Shown here: in pieces, positions 10,781 through 21,746 of the stretch | Position numbering within the stretch: position 1 is the first letter of the stretch | Layout: the number at the start of each line of letters is the position of its first letter | Source: Trichodelitschia bisporula | Lineage: Eukaryota; Ascomycota; Dothideomycetes; Phaeotrichales; Phaeotrichaceae | DNA length: 64,000 nt | Direction of reading: 5' to 3' | Assembly: GCA_010356995.1 (NCBI GenBank) | Contig: ML996689.1 | Location: 452,691 to 516,690, forward strand | Translations under genes and position numbers: made by a program | Notes under the pieces: model-generated | Databases searched by the model: none | What the model saw: the letters and a program-made list of their open reading frames with translations, nothing else | Told to the model about the DNA's origin: nothing

Positions 10781-12528
10781 CAACGACTCCTGACCCGCTG
10801 CCAACTCTGCATCTCCTCCTTCCCACCCTTATCCTCAAGCCCCATCCCCCGCTCAATCCACTCCCGACTCCCCATCTCACTAAGTCGGCTCAGCGCCCGC
10901 GCAAACGCAAACCGCTCCTCGTCGCCCGTGAACAAGCTCGAGTTCTTAAGCATCGACATGTTCATCCCTAGATCGTCCATCAGGCTGCGCATCACGTCGC
11001 TGACGTCGTGGTGTTCGTCGCCTTCGGGGATTTCGCCCTTGGCTTGGCCGGAGTGCATGGCTTCGTCCATTTCGTTGCGCGAGAGGAAGAGGCTGGTTAG
11101 CGGGACCGCGCTGGTCATTACGAGTTTGGCCTATGGGGATTAGCAGGGTTGGGGGAGAGGGGAGGGGGGGGGGGGGGGGGTTACCCGGCTCTCGTACACG
11201 GCGTCAATGAACGTGATAAATCGCCGTGCCAGATCTCGCGACTTGTGGTCCATGCCCGGGACCTCGGTGATGACAAACGCCTCGTAGCTGCGCATGAGCT
11301 CGAGGTAATCCGCGGCGCCCGTGGCGCGGCCAATCAGCTCGTCAAACGAGAACATAGCGGCCTTGCCGCTCGCCCTTGGGACATGAATCTCACGGCCCCA
11401 GACCTTATGCGTAGCCGTGTGGGGCGGATCGCCCTCGAAGTCGCCGAGAAAGCGGAACCACTTCTCGGCATGTGTTTTGGCTGCGTTGTTCAGCGGGTGG
11501 TGGTAGACGCCCGAGGGCGGGCGCGGGATCTTGCGGTAGTCGGTGGAGGAGTCGAGGTTGATGACGCGGAGGCGGTCTTTGAGCAGGTTTATACACGGGA
11601 TGAAGGACTGGCGCTGGATACCATTGCGGTACAAGTCGTCCGGGTGGCGATTCGAAGTCGTGACCATGACGACGCCATGCGCCATAAGCGATTCGCACAA
11701 GCGCCGCAAGATCATAGCGTCCGCGACGTCGGTGCACTGGAACTCGTCGAAGCAGAGCACGCTACTGCGCTCCGCGATCTGCGCCGCCACGAAGGGGACG
11801 CCATCCATGTCGTTCCCGTACTGCTGCTTTATCTTGTGCAGATCGCGGTGCACCTCCTGCATGAAGTTATGGAAGTGGATCCGCAGCTTCGACGTAATAT
11901 TCGGCGGCAGCGTCTCGTAGAACAGATCCATCATCATCGTCTTCCCCGACCCTACATCGCCGTACATGTAAATGCCGCGCGGCGTGGAGGACGGGATGTC
12001 AAACGCCGTCTTGGCCTCGCTCTTGCGCCCGAAGAGCCCTCCCAGGAATGACTTCTTCGCTGGCTGCAGCGACTCGATTGACGGGTGCTCCACCGGCCGT
12101 GGCTTGTATCGCGCCAGCGTGTCGTGCAGATCCTGCAGGTCCTGGATGATAGCGCGCTGGTGCTCGTCGTCGCGCAGTCGACCCGACGCCACGCGGTCGT
12201 CGTATTCCTGGAGCGGGCCGTGAGAGGTCGGCACGCTGGGTGCGCTTCTTGAAACGGTTGAACTGGCTAGGTGCGGTCAGCCATGCGCCGAGGCATATAC
12301 TGAGTTGGATAACGAACCATGGCTGCTTAGAGATTGCGCGTGAACGCGCGACGGGCGCGCAGGACGCGCACTTGTGCGCTGGAGGCCATTCAACAATGGC
12401 CATGTTGCGAGCGCAGACAGCGAACGGTGGGCGTGAAGTGGGGCGAATGGCGGGAGGGGTCTCAGCCCCGCAGAGGGGGGCGGGCAGAGAGTGGCGCGCA
12501 GGGCGCGGCGGGTGAGAGGCGATGTCAT
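10762..12528 (-). CDS. AFG1: AFG1-type mitochondrial AAA+ ATPase, three exons
   Basis: AFG1/LACE1 (ZapE-like) P-loop ATPase of the mitochondrial matrix face, implicated in turnover and assembly of inner-membrane respiratory proteins. Exons on the minus strand are 12528-12318, 12266-11185 and 11130-10762, giving 553 residues. The first about 70 residues are rich in Arg, Ser and Leu and lack acidic residues, as expected for a mitochondrial presequence. The catalytic core shows Walker A GDVGSGKT (174-181), Walker B CFDEFQ (about 243-248) and a sensor region (VTTSNRHPDDLY). The family C-terminal block is split by intron 2, which joins DAVYESR to AKLVMTSAVPL. Intron 2 contains a run of 17 G/C. The last few codons (REDSL and stop) lie inside a degenerate repeat, so the extreme C-terminus is probably not conserved. 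Confidence 0.94.
11164..11180 (+). repeat. Poly-G tract (17 G) inside an AFG1 intron
   Basis: A run of G on the plus strand reads as a poly-C tract in the sense strand of intron 2 of the AFG1-like gene, immediately after the GTAAC donor. It does not alter coding sequence. Confidence 0.85.
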
Positions 12529-12840
12529 CGTGGAGAGCGGGGAGCGCAGGAGAGGTTGTAGCTCATGGCAGAGCGAGGGAGGTGTAAATGCGAGGGGAAG
12601 AAGAGGAGTGTTGGTGGCGGTTGTGAATGACTTCGGGGATGTAAACGAGAAGAGCTTCCGCTTCGGGGTCTGCCGATTGCGACTTCGGCTGCTTCCAAGG
12701 CCTATTTCAGGCAAACAAGGCACGGAGGCCTGTAGAAAAGATAACTACTGCCTATGCCCGCAAAGACACACGGGCTAGACGGCCACAACTTTTCCACGTG
12801 GACCTCGGGAGCCCCTCGGGCTTGAACAACCTCGTGCTTG

Positions 12841-12954
12841 AACAACCTCGTGCAGCGAATGAAAGCTTGGCAGCGGGAAGGGCAGGTCATGACTGGCTAA
12901 CCGCAAGCCACCGCGGATTGGACGATTCCGAATCGGGGTCAAGGACTGGCAAAA
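12841..12954 (+). repeat. 114-bp direct repeat, intact copy
   Basis: Runs from AACAACCTCGTGCAGCGAAT to GGACTGGCAAAAG. It is practically identical to the two halves found at 13380-13412 and 13899-13983. Just before it (12828-12840) AACAACCTCGTG occurs once more as a local duplication. Confidence 0.85.
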
Positions 12955-13379
12955 GGTTTGATTCCTGGCGGAAGGGCTTTGGTGTTAAAGACCCCAGCAG
13001 AATTGGATTGCGCAGTGAACGACCTATCTTTCGTTTCTGAAGATTGGGATGGGGATCAGGGCTGTCTTGCGCACGTCGAAAACGAGAAATTATGCATCCC
13101 ATAGCTTGAATATGGCCCTGTCGGCCCGTGTGTCGAGTAGGTGGCAGGGTGGTTTCTGCAGCGAAGATCGTCTTCGGCAGTGCTTCTTTGCTGTAAGAGA
13201 TGAAGTGCTGTTTTAAGGTGAACTGAAATCGAGATTTTCATCGAGGTAATAGCTAGCATACTGAGCGAGAGTTGCGAAAGATGAAGAGGGCGAAGCAAGT
13301 CCGCCTCTTTATCACCACACAGCGCCGGAAAAATGTATTTCCCTTCTGTTCAGGTCGTGTGTCGGATCTTAGATCTTTT

Positions 13380-13983
13380 AACAACCTCGTGCAGCGAATG
13401 AAAGCTTGGCAGGGTGGGGGGAGAGTGGACAAGGGTTCAACAGTCAAAGAAGAGCCAAGGGCATCCCCCGCCTTGCTAGGGTGAGGGGCAGTCCCCTAAT
13501 CCCTTGCAGACAACGACAAGCGTCACGGCGACTCCATGTACCGTACAGAGCGGGCTACGGGCTTTCAACTTGGGCCAGAGGATTTGCGGCCACTGCGGAA
13601 TTGGCCCAGCACCGGCTGGCTCCACCGGCTTTGGGTTGGCGTGAGTTTTCAACCGCACCACCTCCATCGCTTCAACTGCAGCTCCTGCTTCGCTGCCCCA
13701 TCTGTCTTGACCAATCGCTTTCGCATCTCCGTCTACCAGAACTTCAAAGCCTCAAAGCCCAGGCCGAAACCCTGCTTTTGCACAATATCCGTCTGCATTG
13801 GTCCCTGTCCCTTTTTGGACAACTGATGCAAATCCCGATTGTTGGGCATTATTGTCACCAGTCTCTCCCCTTCCCAGCTTCTCGTGGTCAGCAGTAACCA
13901 GCGGGAAGGGCAGGTCATGACTGGCTAACCGCAAGCCACCGCGGATTGGACGATTCCGAATCGGGGTCAAGGACTGGCAAAAG
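13380..13983 (+). repeat. Second copy of the 114-bp repeat, split by a 489-bp insert
   Basis: Bases 13380-13412 match the first 33 bases of the copy at 12841, ending in CAG. Bases 13899-13983 match the rest, beginning with CAG. The 489 bases between (13413-13901, counting one CAG) are absent from the intact copy. The trinucleotide CAG therefore sits on both sides of the insert, as a 3-bp target duplication would. The insert has no obvious terminal inverted repeats and no recognised coding content. Confidence 0.8.
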
Positions 13984-14166
13984 AATCCAAGATCATTTAA
14001 GATGCCGCATTCTTAACTCCGGTGCATCTCCACCTCGTTGTCGGCGCGTAACGATCAAAGTCCCCCTCCCGCGACTGCGCGTGCTGCACACCGCCGTCCT
14101 CGATCCGGCGAAATTCCCGTCACTCTGCGAGCTGCTGGGCGGCGACAAAACTGACCGTCTGTCCAC

Positions 14167-14448
14167 CTTGTACAGGGGTAGGGTGTGATGCCTAAGGCAG
14201 CCTTTGCTTCACACGTTTTCCGCGCGGGCACTTAATCTTGAGAGGGTTCGTTGTGCATTTTTCGACCGGCGCATTTTTCGGCCGGCGCGGGGTCCACGAC
14301 CGTCAATCCACCTTGTACAGGGGTAGGGTGTGATGCCTAAGGCAGCCTCTGCTTCGCACGTTTTCACAAAATCTTGAGAGGGTTCGTTTTGTACAGGGGT
14401 AGGGTGTAATGCCTAAGGCAGCCTTTGCTTCACACGTTTTCCGCGCGT
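14167..14448 (+). repeat. Three direct repeats of a roughly 55-bp segment
   Basis: Copies at 14167-14220, 14312-14365 and 14389-14448 share TTGTACAGGGGTAGGGTGT, then ATGCCTAAGGCAGCCT and GCTTCACACGTTTTC. Between copies lies a second shared element (ATCTTGAGAGGGTTCGTT, at about 14235 and 14371). The stretch 14254-14290 also repeats a GCATTTTTCGrCCGGCGC motif twice. The copies are 90% or more alike by eye, so duplication is fairly recent. They lie 220-500 bp upstream of the GAL7 start. Confidence 0.85.
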
Positions 14449-14663
14449 CACTGGCGTCCAACGCGTCAAGCGGGAGCCAGGCTGAGAGTAGTTAGCCGAG
14501 CGCCTGGTGCGTCACCATGCAGGGAGGGGCATGTGAAGAAATCGGTGATGCAGGACGGCGCATGAACGCCGACGGCTGCCCAGCTTTATGCATCGATCGG
14601 CAATAAAACATCGCCTACCTTCAGCCTCTTCACCCCCAAACATCCTTCACAAACATTGACAAC

Positions 14664-15998
14664 ATGGCCGACGAGGTCCTCAACGACATCTCCCACCGCC
14701 GCTACAATCTCCTCCGGGGAAGCTGGCTGCTAGTCTCACCACACCGCACCAAGCGGCCCTGGCAGTAAGACGCCGCACTCCAAAATCTTCAGCACGCTGA
14801 CCAAAACAGAGGCCAGCAAGAAGCACCCTCTAAAACCGAGCTCCCCTCCCACGACCCCTCAGTTCGTCTCCCCCATCACCCCACCCCTCACTAACCCCCG
14901 CAGTGCTATCTCTGCCCCGGCAACCAGCGCGCCCAAGGCGACACCAACCCCGCTTACGCCAGCACCTTCGTCTTCGTAAACGACTACAGCGCAGTCAAGG
15001 AATCACAAGCAGCCTACAGTCCCCCCGACCAAGACGGAACGCTGGAGAAGCGCCTCCTCCGCGCCGACCCCGTCACGGGCAAGTGCTACGTCATCTGCTT
15101 CTCGCCGGAGCACAACCTCACGCTGGCGGACATGACGCCTTCGCAGATCCTGCCGGTTATCGAGACGTGGACGCGTATCTACGGAGCGCACGTTTCGCCG
15201 TCCTCGCCGTTCGCCCGCCTTGTTGGGCCCGTCGAGGCCCCGCCCCGCGACCCGCATGCCTCGATCACCCAGCCCGAGGCCCAGTACCGCTGGATGCAGA
15301 TCTTCGAGAACAAGGGCGCGGCGATGGGGTGTTCGAATCCGCATCCGCATGGGCAGGTGTGGACTACGACGGGCACACCTGAGGAGCCTGCGGCGGAGCT
15401 GGTGCAGCTTATGAAGTATCGCCGTGAGCAGGGCGGCGCGCATATGCTGGCGGACTATGCGGAGCTGGAGTCGCGGAAGAAGGAGCGGGTGGTGTTTGAG
15501 AATAAGGCGTTTGTGGCTGTGTGTCCTTGGTGGGCGACGTGGCCGTTTGAGGTTCTGGTTGTGAGTCGGACGCATAAGCGGGCGCTGGTCGATTTTGATG
15601 ATGAGGAGCGGCGCGCGCTTGCGGAGGTTATGGCGGAGGTCACCCGCCGCTACGATAACCTGTTCGAGACGCATTTCCCTTACAGTAAGTGGCACTTGTC
15701 TGGCTGGTTGGCGTGGACTGACGGATACAGGCATGGGACTGCATCAAGCGCCGCTCGAGGGTTCTGCGGAAGAAATCGAGTCCAGCTATTTCCACATGCA
15801 CTTCTACCCGCCATTGCTGCGCAGCGCCACGGTGCGCAAGTTCCTAGTTGGGTACGTAGCTCGATCCGCATGACAGCTTTCCGCGGCTAACGCAACAGAT
15901 ACGAAATGCTCGCCGAGCCGCAGCGAGACATCACGCCCGAGCAAGCGGCCGCCCGTCTGCGCGACTGCGGCGGCGAATTATACCGCAAGAAGCTGTAA
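14664..15998 (+). CDS. GAL7: Galactose-1-phosphate uridylyltransferase, five exons
   Basis: Second enzyme of the Leloir pathway in the cytosol: it exchanges UMP between UDP-glucose and galactose-1-phosphate through a uridylylated histidine. Exons are 14664-14764, 14810-14861, 14904-15684, 15731-15851 and 15899-15998; all phases agree, giving 384 residues, the usual eukaryotic length. The active-site HPH motif is NPHPHGQVW at 196-204, with H200 expected to be the nucleophile. Also typical are CYLCPGNQR near residue 52, the [16 protein letters not shown] block and the C-terminal FPYSMGLHQAP spanning intron 3. The start is the first ATG downstream of a pyrimidine-rich leader and gives the family's DDISHRRYN-like beginning ([12 protein letters not shown]). 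Three direct repeats lie upstream. The gene ends 107 bp from the end of ERG28, which is convergent. Confidence 0.96.
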
Positions 15999-16105
15999 TT
16001 TTGCACCGGATCTAGCCCATGCCCCTCCGCATAATTAGACCAAGCATAATTTCCCCCTTGTAGACCAACCCCGCGAAATCCTATATCCAAATCCCCTCCG
16101 TGTGC

Positions 16106-16598
16106 CTACTTCACATAATACCCCCACTGCAACCACATCCACAACAGACCCCCCGCAGCCGCAAACGCCGGGCCCGCGAGTCCGCGCCCCCACCGCGCGG
16201 TCCCGAATACTAGCCACTCGGAGTAGAAGTGGAAGGCGGCGAGCAGATAAGTTGCAAAGCCGAGCTGGTAGAAGGCGGCGTTGTCGATGTTGTAGGCGGC
16301 GTAGATGCGGACTAGCCCGGCGAGGGTGGTCCAGGTGCCGAAGGTGCGGCTTGAGAGTGGCGTTGCGGGCGAGGTGAGTGCGGGATTGTTCGTTGAGGAG
16401 GGGGCGCCGAGGTACACTTGTTGTGTGAATTGAAGCGTGAGGTAGGCTTGGATGCTGTTTGCGAAGGACACGACGCCGACCTAGGGGGTTAGCTTTTTGG
16501 GGATTGGGGGGGGAAGGCGTGCGTACGAAGACGAGGAAGGGGGGGAGGAGGCCGGGGTGTTGGGGGAGGTAGGACTGGAGGTGGGCGAGAGAGGCCAT
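16106..16598 (-). CDS. ERG28: ERG28 ergosterol scaffold protein, two exons
   Basis: ERG28 is a small ER membrane protein that tethers the C-4 demethylation enzymes (ERG25, ERG26, ERG27) and ERG6 in sterol synthesis. Exons on the minus strand are 16598-16527 and 16480-16106, joined through a GTACGC donor and CCCCTAG acceptor, giving 148 residues (yeast ERG28 is 148). Four hydrophobic stretches are visible. The family block RIYAAYNIDNAAFYQLGFAT, followed by YLLAAFHFYSE, is unmistakable. The start codon faces that of the IFA38-like gene 428 bp away, so the two may share a promoter region. Confidence 0.95.
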
Positions 16599-17026
16599 GG
16601 TGGGATTGATGCTGGGTTAATTGGTGTTTTGGCTTGTCAATTGGTGCTTTGCGATGCTTTTGTTGTTGGTGGTGAATCGGGGGAGGTTGAGATGCGGAGG
16701 TGATGTCCTCCAGTCGGGGGGCCTGAAGCTTTGTTGGATGGCCTGAAGCTCCGTGCGCGAAGTTCCGGATTGGCGGATGCGCGCAGGGGGTGCCCGATCG
16801 ATAATTCGATTGAGAATTGCGGACTGTTGGGGATACATCACCTCAACCTCACTCGTTCCTCACACTTCTACTTCTACACCTCACTCCCACTGAATCGACC
16901 ATCGTATTGCGGAATTCGACTTCAAACCCATCCCCCGAGCGCGAAAACCCTTCTACTCGCCATCTCCAGCGCATTCTCGGCCCCAGCGCCTCACTCAACA
17001 ACTTTCCACCCCCACAAGATACCACC
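16599..17026. promoter_or_regulatory. Shared divergent promoter region ERG28 / IFA38
   Basis: 428 bp separate two divergent start codons of ER lipid-synthesis genes. The right part (about 16850-17020) is a C/T- and C/A-rich tract typical of a leader preceding the IFA38 start. I did not find a convincing TATA box. A sterol-regulatory-element-like motif was not located with confidence. Confidence 0.5.
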
Positions 17027-18080
17027 ATGCCCCTCCCCTCCACCCTCTCCTCGCCGAGCGCACAACCCGCGCTCCTCGGCCTCGCGGCCGTGGGTGGGCT
17101 ATACCTCTCGCTCAAGGTGTTGAGCTTCTTCCGGCTCCTCGCCAGCCTGTTCCTTCTGCCGGGTGACTCCGTACGCGTCCTCCCCCCTCCAACCTCTTCC
17201 CTCATATCAAACTGACCCACCCCCGCAGCTGTACAAATTCGGCCCCAAAGGCTCCTGGGCCGTAATCACCGGCGCCAGCGACGGCATTGGCAAAGAATAC
17301 GCCCTGCAAATCGCAGCCAAGGGCTTCAACGTCGTCCTCGTCTCCCGCACAGCCAGCAAACTCGAAGCCCTGGCCACGGAAATTCGCGCAAAAACAGGCG
17401 TCCAAGTCCTCACCCACGCCATGGACTTCAGCTCGCCAGACACCGCACCTTATGATAAACTCGCCCAACTAACCGCCCCACTGGATATCTCCCTACTCAT
17501 CAATAACGTGGGCCAATCGCACAGCTACCCGGAGTACTTCATCAACACGCCCAAATCCGAAATTGACGATATCATAACCATAAACTGCCTCGGCACTGTA
17601 CGCGTAACCCGCATGATCGCACCGCTGATGGCAGCCCGCAAACGCGGTCTCATCCTCACAATGGCCTCCTTCGGCGGCGTCCTGCCCACACCCCTGCTCG
17701 CAACTTATTCCGGGAGCAAGGCCTTCCTGCAGCACTGGGCCGTAGCCCTAGGAGCTGAACTCGCGCCCCACGGCGTCAGCGTGCAGGTCGTACAGAGTCA
17801 CCTAGTCGCCAGCGCCATGAGCAAGATCCGGCGCGCCAGCGCGATGGTGCCTACGCCGAAAACATTTGTTCGGTCCGCGTTGGGGAAGATTGGACGGAGT
17901 GGCGGGAGCCAGGGCGTGCCGTTTACGGTAACGCCGTACTGGGCGCATGCGTTGCTGCTTTGGGGGATTCAGTTGTTAGGCGTGTGGTCGGGTTTCGTGT
18001 TGCAGAGAAATTTGGTGATGCATGAGACTATTAGGAAACGGGCGCTGAAGAAGGCGGAACGCGACGCGAAGAAGCAGTAA
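17027..18080 (+). CDS. IFA38: Very-long-chain 3-oxoacyl-CoA reductase, two exons
   Basis: Second step of the ER very-long-chain fatty acid elongation cycle: NADPH reduction of 3-ketoacyl-CoA, supplying sphingolipids. Exons are 17027-17170 and 17229-18080, phase 0 join, giving 331 residues. Residues about 14-46 form the N-terminal membrane anchor. The short-chain dehydrogenase features are all present: TGASDGIG at 62-69, NNVG, catalytic S195 (MASFGG), Y208 and K212 (YSGSK). A second hydrophobic stretch occurs near the C-terminus ([18 protein letters not shown]), followed by a lysine-rich cytosolic tail ending AKKQ, like ER-retention tails though not an exact KKXX. The order [13 protein letters not shown]-like ([14 protein letters not shown]) is typical of the KAR branch and separates it from other SDRs. 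Confidence 0.95.
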
Positions 18081-18360
18081 GGGATGCAGGGCGGATGGGG
18101 GTGGAGGTGTTTGAGTAGTTACGGCTTTAGGGGGTATTGCGTGTTGGGATCTGATCGAGGTCGGTGGTAGGAAGTCTGATTATGTACAGGATAAATCGAA
18201 AGTCGCAAAACTATGCTCGAAAGGCTATGCTCGCATTACCGCCCTTTATGCCCACACACGCCACGTTGACGAACATGCACGAAGCTGCATTAAACCCCTT
18301 CCGATATTTATGTTTTCCCTCCCGGCGCAAAAAGAACTCGCCCAAAATGGCAAAAAGAAC

Positions 18361-18432
18361 TAGCTGAAGGTGGTTTCGATCCACCGTCCTCCGGGTTATG
18401 AGCCCGGCGCGCTTCCACTGCGCCATTCAGCT
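18361..18432 (-). tRNA. Initiator tRNA-Met (CAU)
   Basis: On the minus strand a complete cloverleaf folds. There is a 7-bp acceptor (AGCTGAA with TTCAGCT), a D-arm (GCGC..GCGC), an anticodon stem CCGGG/CCCGG with loop CTCATAA, and a T-arm GGTGG-ATCGAAA-CCACC followed by discriminator A. Eukaryotic initiator marks are present: an A1:U72 first pair, three consecutive G:C pairs next to the anticodon loop, and A54/A60 in the T-loop (ATCGAAA instead of TTCGA). No intron is present. The internal A and B boxes needed by Pol III are intact. Confidence 0.95.
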
Positions 18433-18527
18433 TGGTTAATGGTTAGGGAAGGCGCTATTGGGGTCATGACCCTAAGGATCTTTGGAAGGGTCCACTTCCG
18501 CTAGCCCGCCGGCGCACCGGAGCGCGG

Positions 18528-19627
18528 CTACACCACGTCAGCCGCGCGGCCCGTGGCGACGTGCGCCTTTGCTTTGCGCTTCTCGGTTCCGGACTTGAAG
18601 ATATGGGTGAGATCACCAACTACACATGTTAACACAGCCCAGCACAGCCCAGCACCAAGGGATAGGGGCACACATACCAGGCATCGGAATCCCGAGGTCA
18701 ACACTCGCAACCAACATCCCCGCAACCAGCCAAAACCCGCTCACATCACAGATAAACAAGAAAGCCCCAGCAACGACCTGCAACTTATGCGCAATATCCA
18801 TATTGCCCTGCGCCGCGTGGAAGTAGCTCCCCGCCAGACTAGGGAGGCAGATGACGAGGGAGAAGAAGATGGCGAAGAAGCAGATGTTCGTGCGGAGGGA
18901 GGCGATCATGAAGATGAAATTGATCAGGCCGAAGGCGATGAGGTAGAAGGCGTAGCTGTTGTAGAAGACGGTGGGGTCGGTGTAGGCGGCGACGGCGTTG
19001 AAGGAGGGGGTTAGCGTTGCGCCGAAGGAGAACCAGAACGCGGCTGTCGCGGGTTAGCCGATACTCACAAAATGTGGCACTGACGAAGACGCAGCTGCGC
19101 TACTCACAGAACGTCGCGAACACAACGCACGGGAACGTATTCCCGAGCAGCCACTCCCCGATCGCACCGAGCACCATGAGCATCCCGCCGTAGAAATAAT
19201 AGTTCCCGACCGTTGCCGCCCCGACGCCCGCGCCGCCTGTTCCCCGCCAGCCCATTAGGTCCATGGCGAGCGGCGTTGCGCACATTAGGAAACCGACTAG
19301 GGCGACGGGGGTGGGATTGCCGTATGTCTTGCGCAGGTCGCCCTTGACGGCGGTTTGGGGCGAGAGGTAGAGCTGCTCGAAGAGCTCCGGCGAGATGTTG
19401 ATGCTGCCGGCTGTGCGGATGCGGTGCAGGGCCTCGTCGTTGGAGGGCGTGGGGTGTAGGTTTTGGGTGCGGTAGCCTGGGGGTGTTAGAGATGAGATGG
19501 TTTGAGGAGAGGGATGCTGGGAGGAAGTACCACCGTTTTCCACGCCATTGGTCCCGTTGGTGTACCCCTTGCTGAAGTCCTTCTCGACATGATCGTGCCC
19601 GAGGGCAGCGTGTTGTGGAGTGGCCAT
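18528..19627 (-). CDS. GPR1/FUN34/YaaH acetate-transporter family protein
   Basis: AceTr family plasma-membrane protein, related to yeast Ady2/Ato1-3 and fungal AcpA, which move acetate or related monocarboxylates or ammonium. Exons on the minus strand are 19627-19108, 19043-18678 and 18619-18528, giving 325 residues. Six hydrophobic segments follow a hydrophilic N-terminus of about 95 residues. The family signature N-P-x-P-x-x-L appears as GNPTPVALVGF. YYFYGGMLMVLGAIGEWLLG and NTFPCVVFATF are typical blocks, as is the FYNSYAFYLIAFGL stretch. A 54-bp in-frame segment (19530-19477) with CTAAC and CCCCAG signals could be a further intron; removing it gives 307 residues and shortens only the N-terminal tail. 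Which substrate is carried cannot be read from sequence. Confidence 0.9.
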
Positions 19628-21746
19628 GGTGCTGGTCTTGTCTGAGGGAACTCGAATATAGGGGTTTCAAGTATCGGTAGTGGAGCAAGGCACGCGACAG
19701 AGACACTTTCCCGACCCATGGGGCCGGGGGAGTTCATATACGGCATTGACTCCGCACCCCGGATACCGGAAACCGTGTTGATCCACAAAAAGGAGATGGT
19801 CGCGGGTGCGTGGGTCTGGGGTCAGGGGGGGTTGCTAGTGCTTCCCCGCAAAAGGGACGACGCATGGTTGGCCAGATGTCGAGATGGTGGGTCTGCGGGT
19901 CCATGAGGAGGTCCAGCTACTACGTGGTATGTTGCAATGTGACAATGATATCAATTCCTCTCAGCACATCCAGAGCTGCATTTCCATTCCGATGCCCACC
20001 ACTCGCCCATGTCATAAACCATTCCGATGCCCACTGTCTGTCCGCACCCAGCTCACGGAAGCTTGAATGCCAGCCCTCGACCTCGCACCGGGAATAAGGC
20101 CCGCGACGTCATTCGCCCGGCGCAGCAAGGCTGTTGCCAAGGCAGCCGAACCAAACCATCCAGCGCATCCCCAGTCGTTTAACGCCGATATAGTTAGCAC
20201 GCGTCTAGCGCGTACTCGCCGACCACTCAATACCCGTCGTCCCACTTGCTTCTCCGCCGTCGCCAATGAGCACTCAGGTTGTTTTCCCCGCAATTCTCAC
20301 CCGTCGGGCCGCTTCGTTGAGGCGGATGATGCCGCGGGTTGGGGAATTGGATGGCAGATGGCAGAGGTGATTCGAGATGGATGCTGGGATTGAGAGCAAA
20401 GTCACGCTTTCCGGTGTTGAAACCACAGACTCGTACACTCCGCGTGTGGCGGCGTCTAAACCGTCCCGGGGGGCCAGATTCCGCAAAAGCGCCGTGTACA
20501 AGGCCGAGCCAGTACAACGCTGGCGCGTCGAAGCTCCAGCCTCCGTCCTAGCTCGACATCAGCTCATCGTCCCTAATAATGAGCAACTCAGATAAAGAGT
20601 AGAGCCAACGAAGAAGCCGTTTCTCGAAAGTTGATATCCAGACTCCCCCCAAGAACGCAAAACCGGACAAGAGGCTCCACCTTCCCCGCAACGATCGACA
20701 TACCCCGCGCACCGCCGCATCTCCCTCACCACACGCCGCACTCTAGTACCATCGCAACTCCCAATTGAATCCCCCAATTGAATCTATCAGGCCATCGGGC
20801 CGTAAATGCAGCTGTTTTAGCCGCGGCGATTCACGTCCGCGCGCAGTCAAGGCGGTCAGCACTAGCCAGCGATCAGCCCGCCAACTCCACACGCGCAGTT
20901 GCCAGACAAGAAGCCGAGCATCGAAGTGACGATGATGCACAAGCGGAGACGATTGACGTGTTGTCCCATGCGGCACAAACCAATGGAATGGTGTTCCACC
21001 ACAGCGGAGTGAGTAGATGGAGGTGGAGCGCGCGGGGTGAGGTTGAGGGTGCCAAGCGGCTTTCCGGATTGGGTGTCCCCCATGGGGAAGAGGTCAGGGA
21101 TTGGTGATGGGATCGGTGATGGGGTTCGGGGGAGGCATGCAAGCATGGCAATGGTCCGGGGAGATGATTGGGTAGGCGGGTAATGTTTCCTCGGGCTGGG
21201 AATTTGGCATGTGTTTATGATTTCGGCTTGTAAAGTCGAATAGTGAAAGGCACTAGGCGAGTACGAGTATTAGTTCGGCAAAAGCAAATCATGGTAGCCT
21301 TTAATTGTGGATAAATGATCTTCAATATGTTGATAGATTCAACTAGACTCTCCAATTGTATACTTAGAGTCTTGATAGCCATGCACTCAGGCCTGTCGCC
21401 ATCTGAATCTCCGATTGAGAATGACCGTTAGCAAATTAGTGGCTCGCCAGCGTTGGCTCGGCACATCGTGCTAAATTTCACTTAGACATGGGAGATCTCC
21501 CAAAGGCTGACGTGTAATACGCTGGAGGACTATGTCCAAATATACACAACCAGCACTGTACCTCGCGGAAGCCAGCCGTGGCGGAAGAATCTGGGCTGCG
21601 TGCGACTCCAACTGTTCATATAAGCGGGCTTCACATGATAATATTGCGGGAAAAGGAGGACACAAGGGCCGGGGAAAGGCAATCGGGTCCGCAAGAACTA
21701 CTAGTCCCGGAACGGTCTATTGTCATATCTCATTACGGGCGTTGCT
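19628..21746. other. Gene-free spacer of about 2.1 kb
   Basis: I see no gene. A 94-codon frame at 20862-21146 (minus) has one hydrophobic stretch but otherwise Pro/Ser-rich, non-conserved sequence, and overlapping frames are equally open. From about 21200 to 21470 the sequence is distinctly more A/T-rich. The 3' end of the next gene lies at 21747. Confidence 0.45.

Larger units (their letters stand above)
12529..14663. other. Repeat-rich spacer between AFG1 and GAL7
   Basis: Over 2 kb separate the divergent AFG1 and GAL7 starts. No gene is supported. The sequence holds a duplicated segment (12841-12954 and 13380-13983, the second copy split by 489 bp) and three copies of another segment (14167-14448). 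The last 200 bp before GAL7 are C/T-rich with a likely leader at 14625-14663. Confidence 0.5.

Noticed and set aside
20862-21146. Frame with one hydrophobic stretch, possible small membrane protein
   Set aside because: The upstream part is Pro/Ser-rich noise and no homology pattern or promoter features support it.
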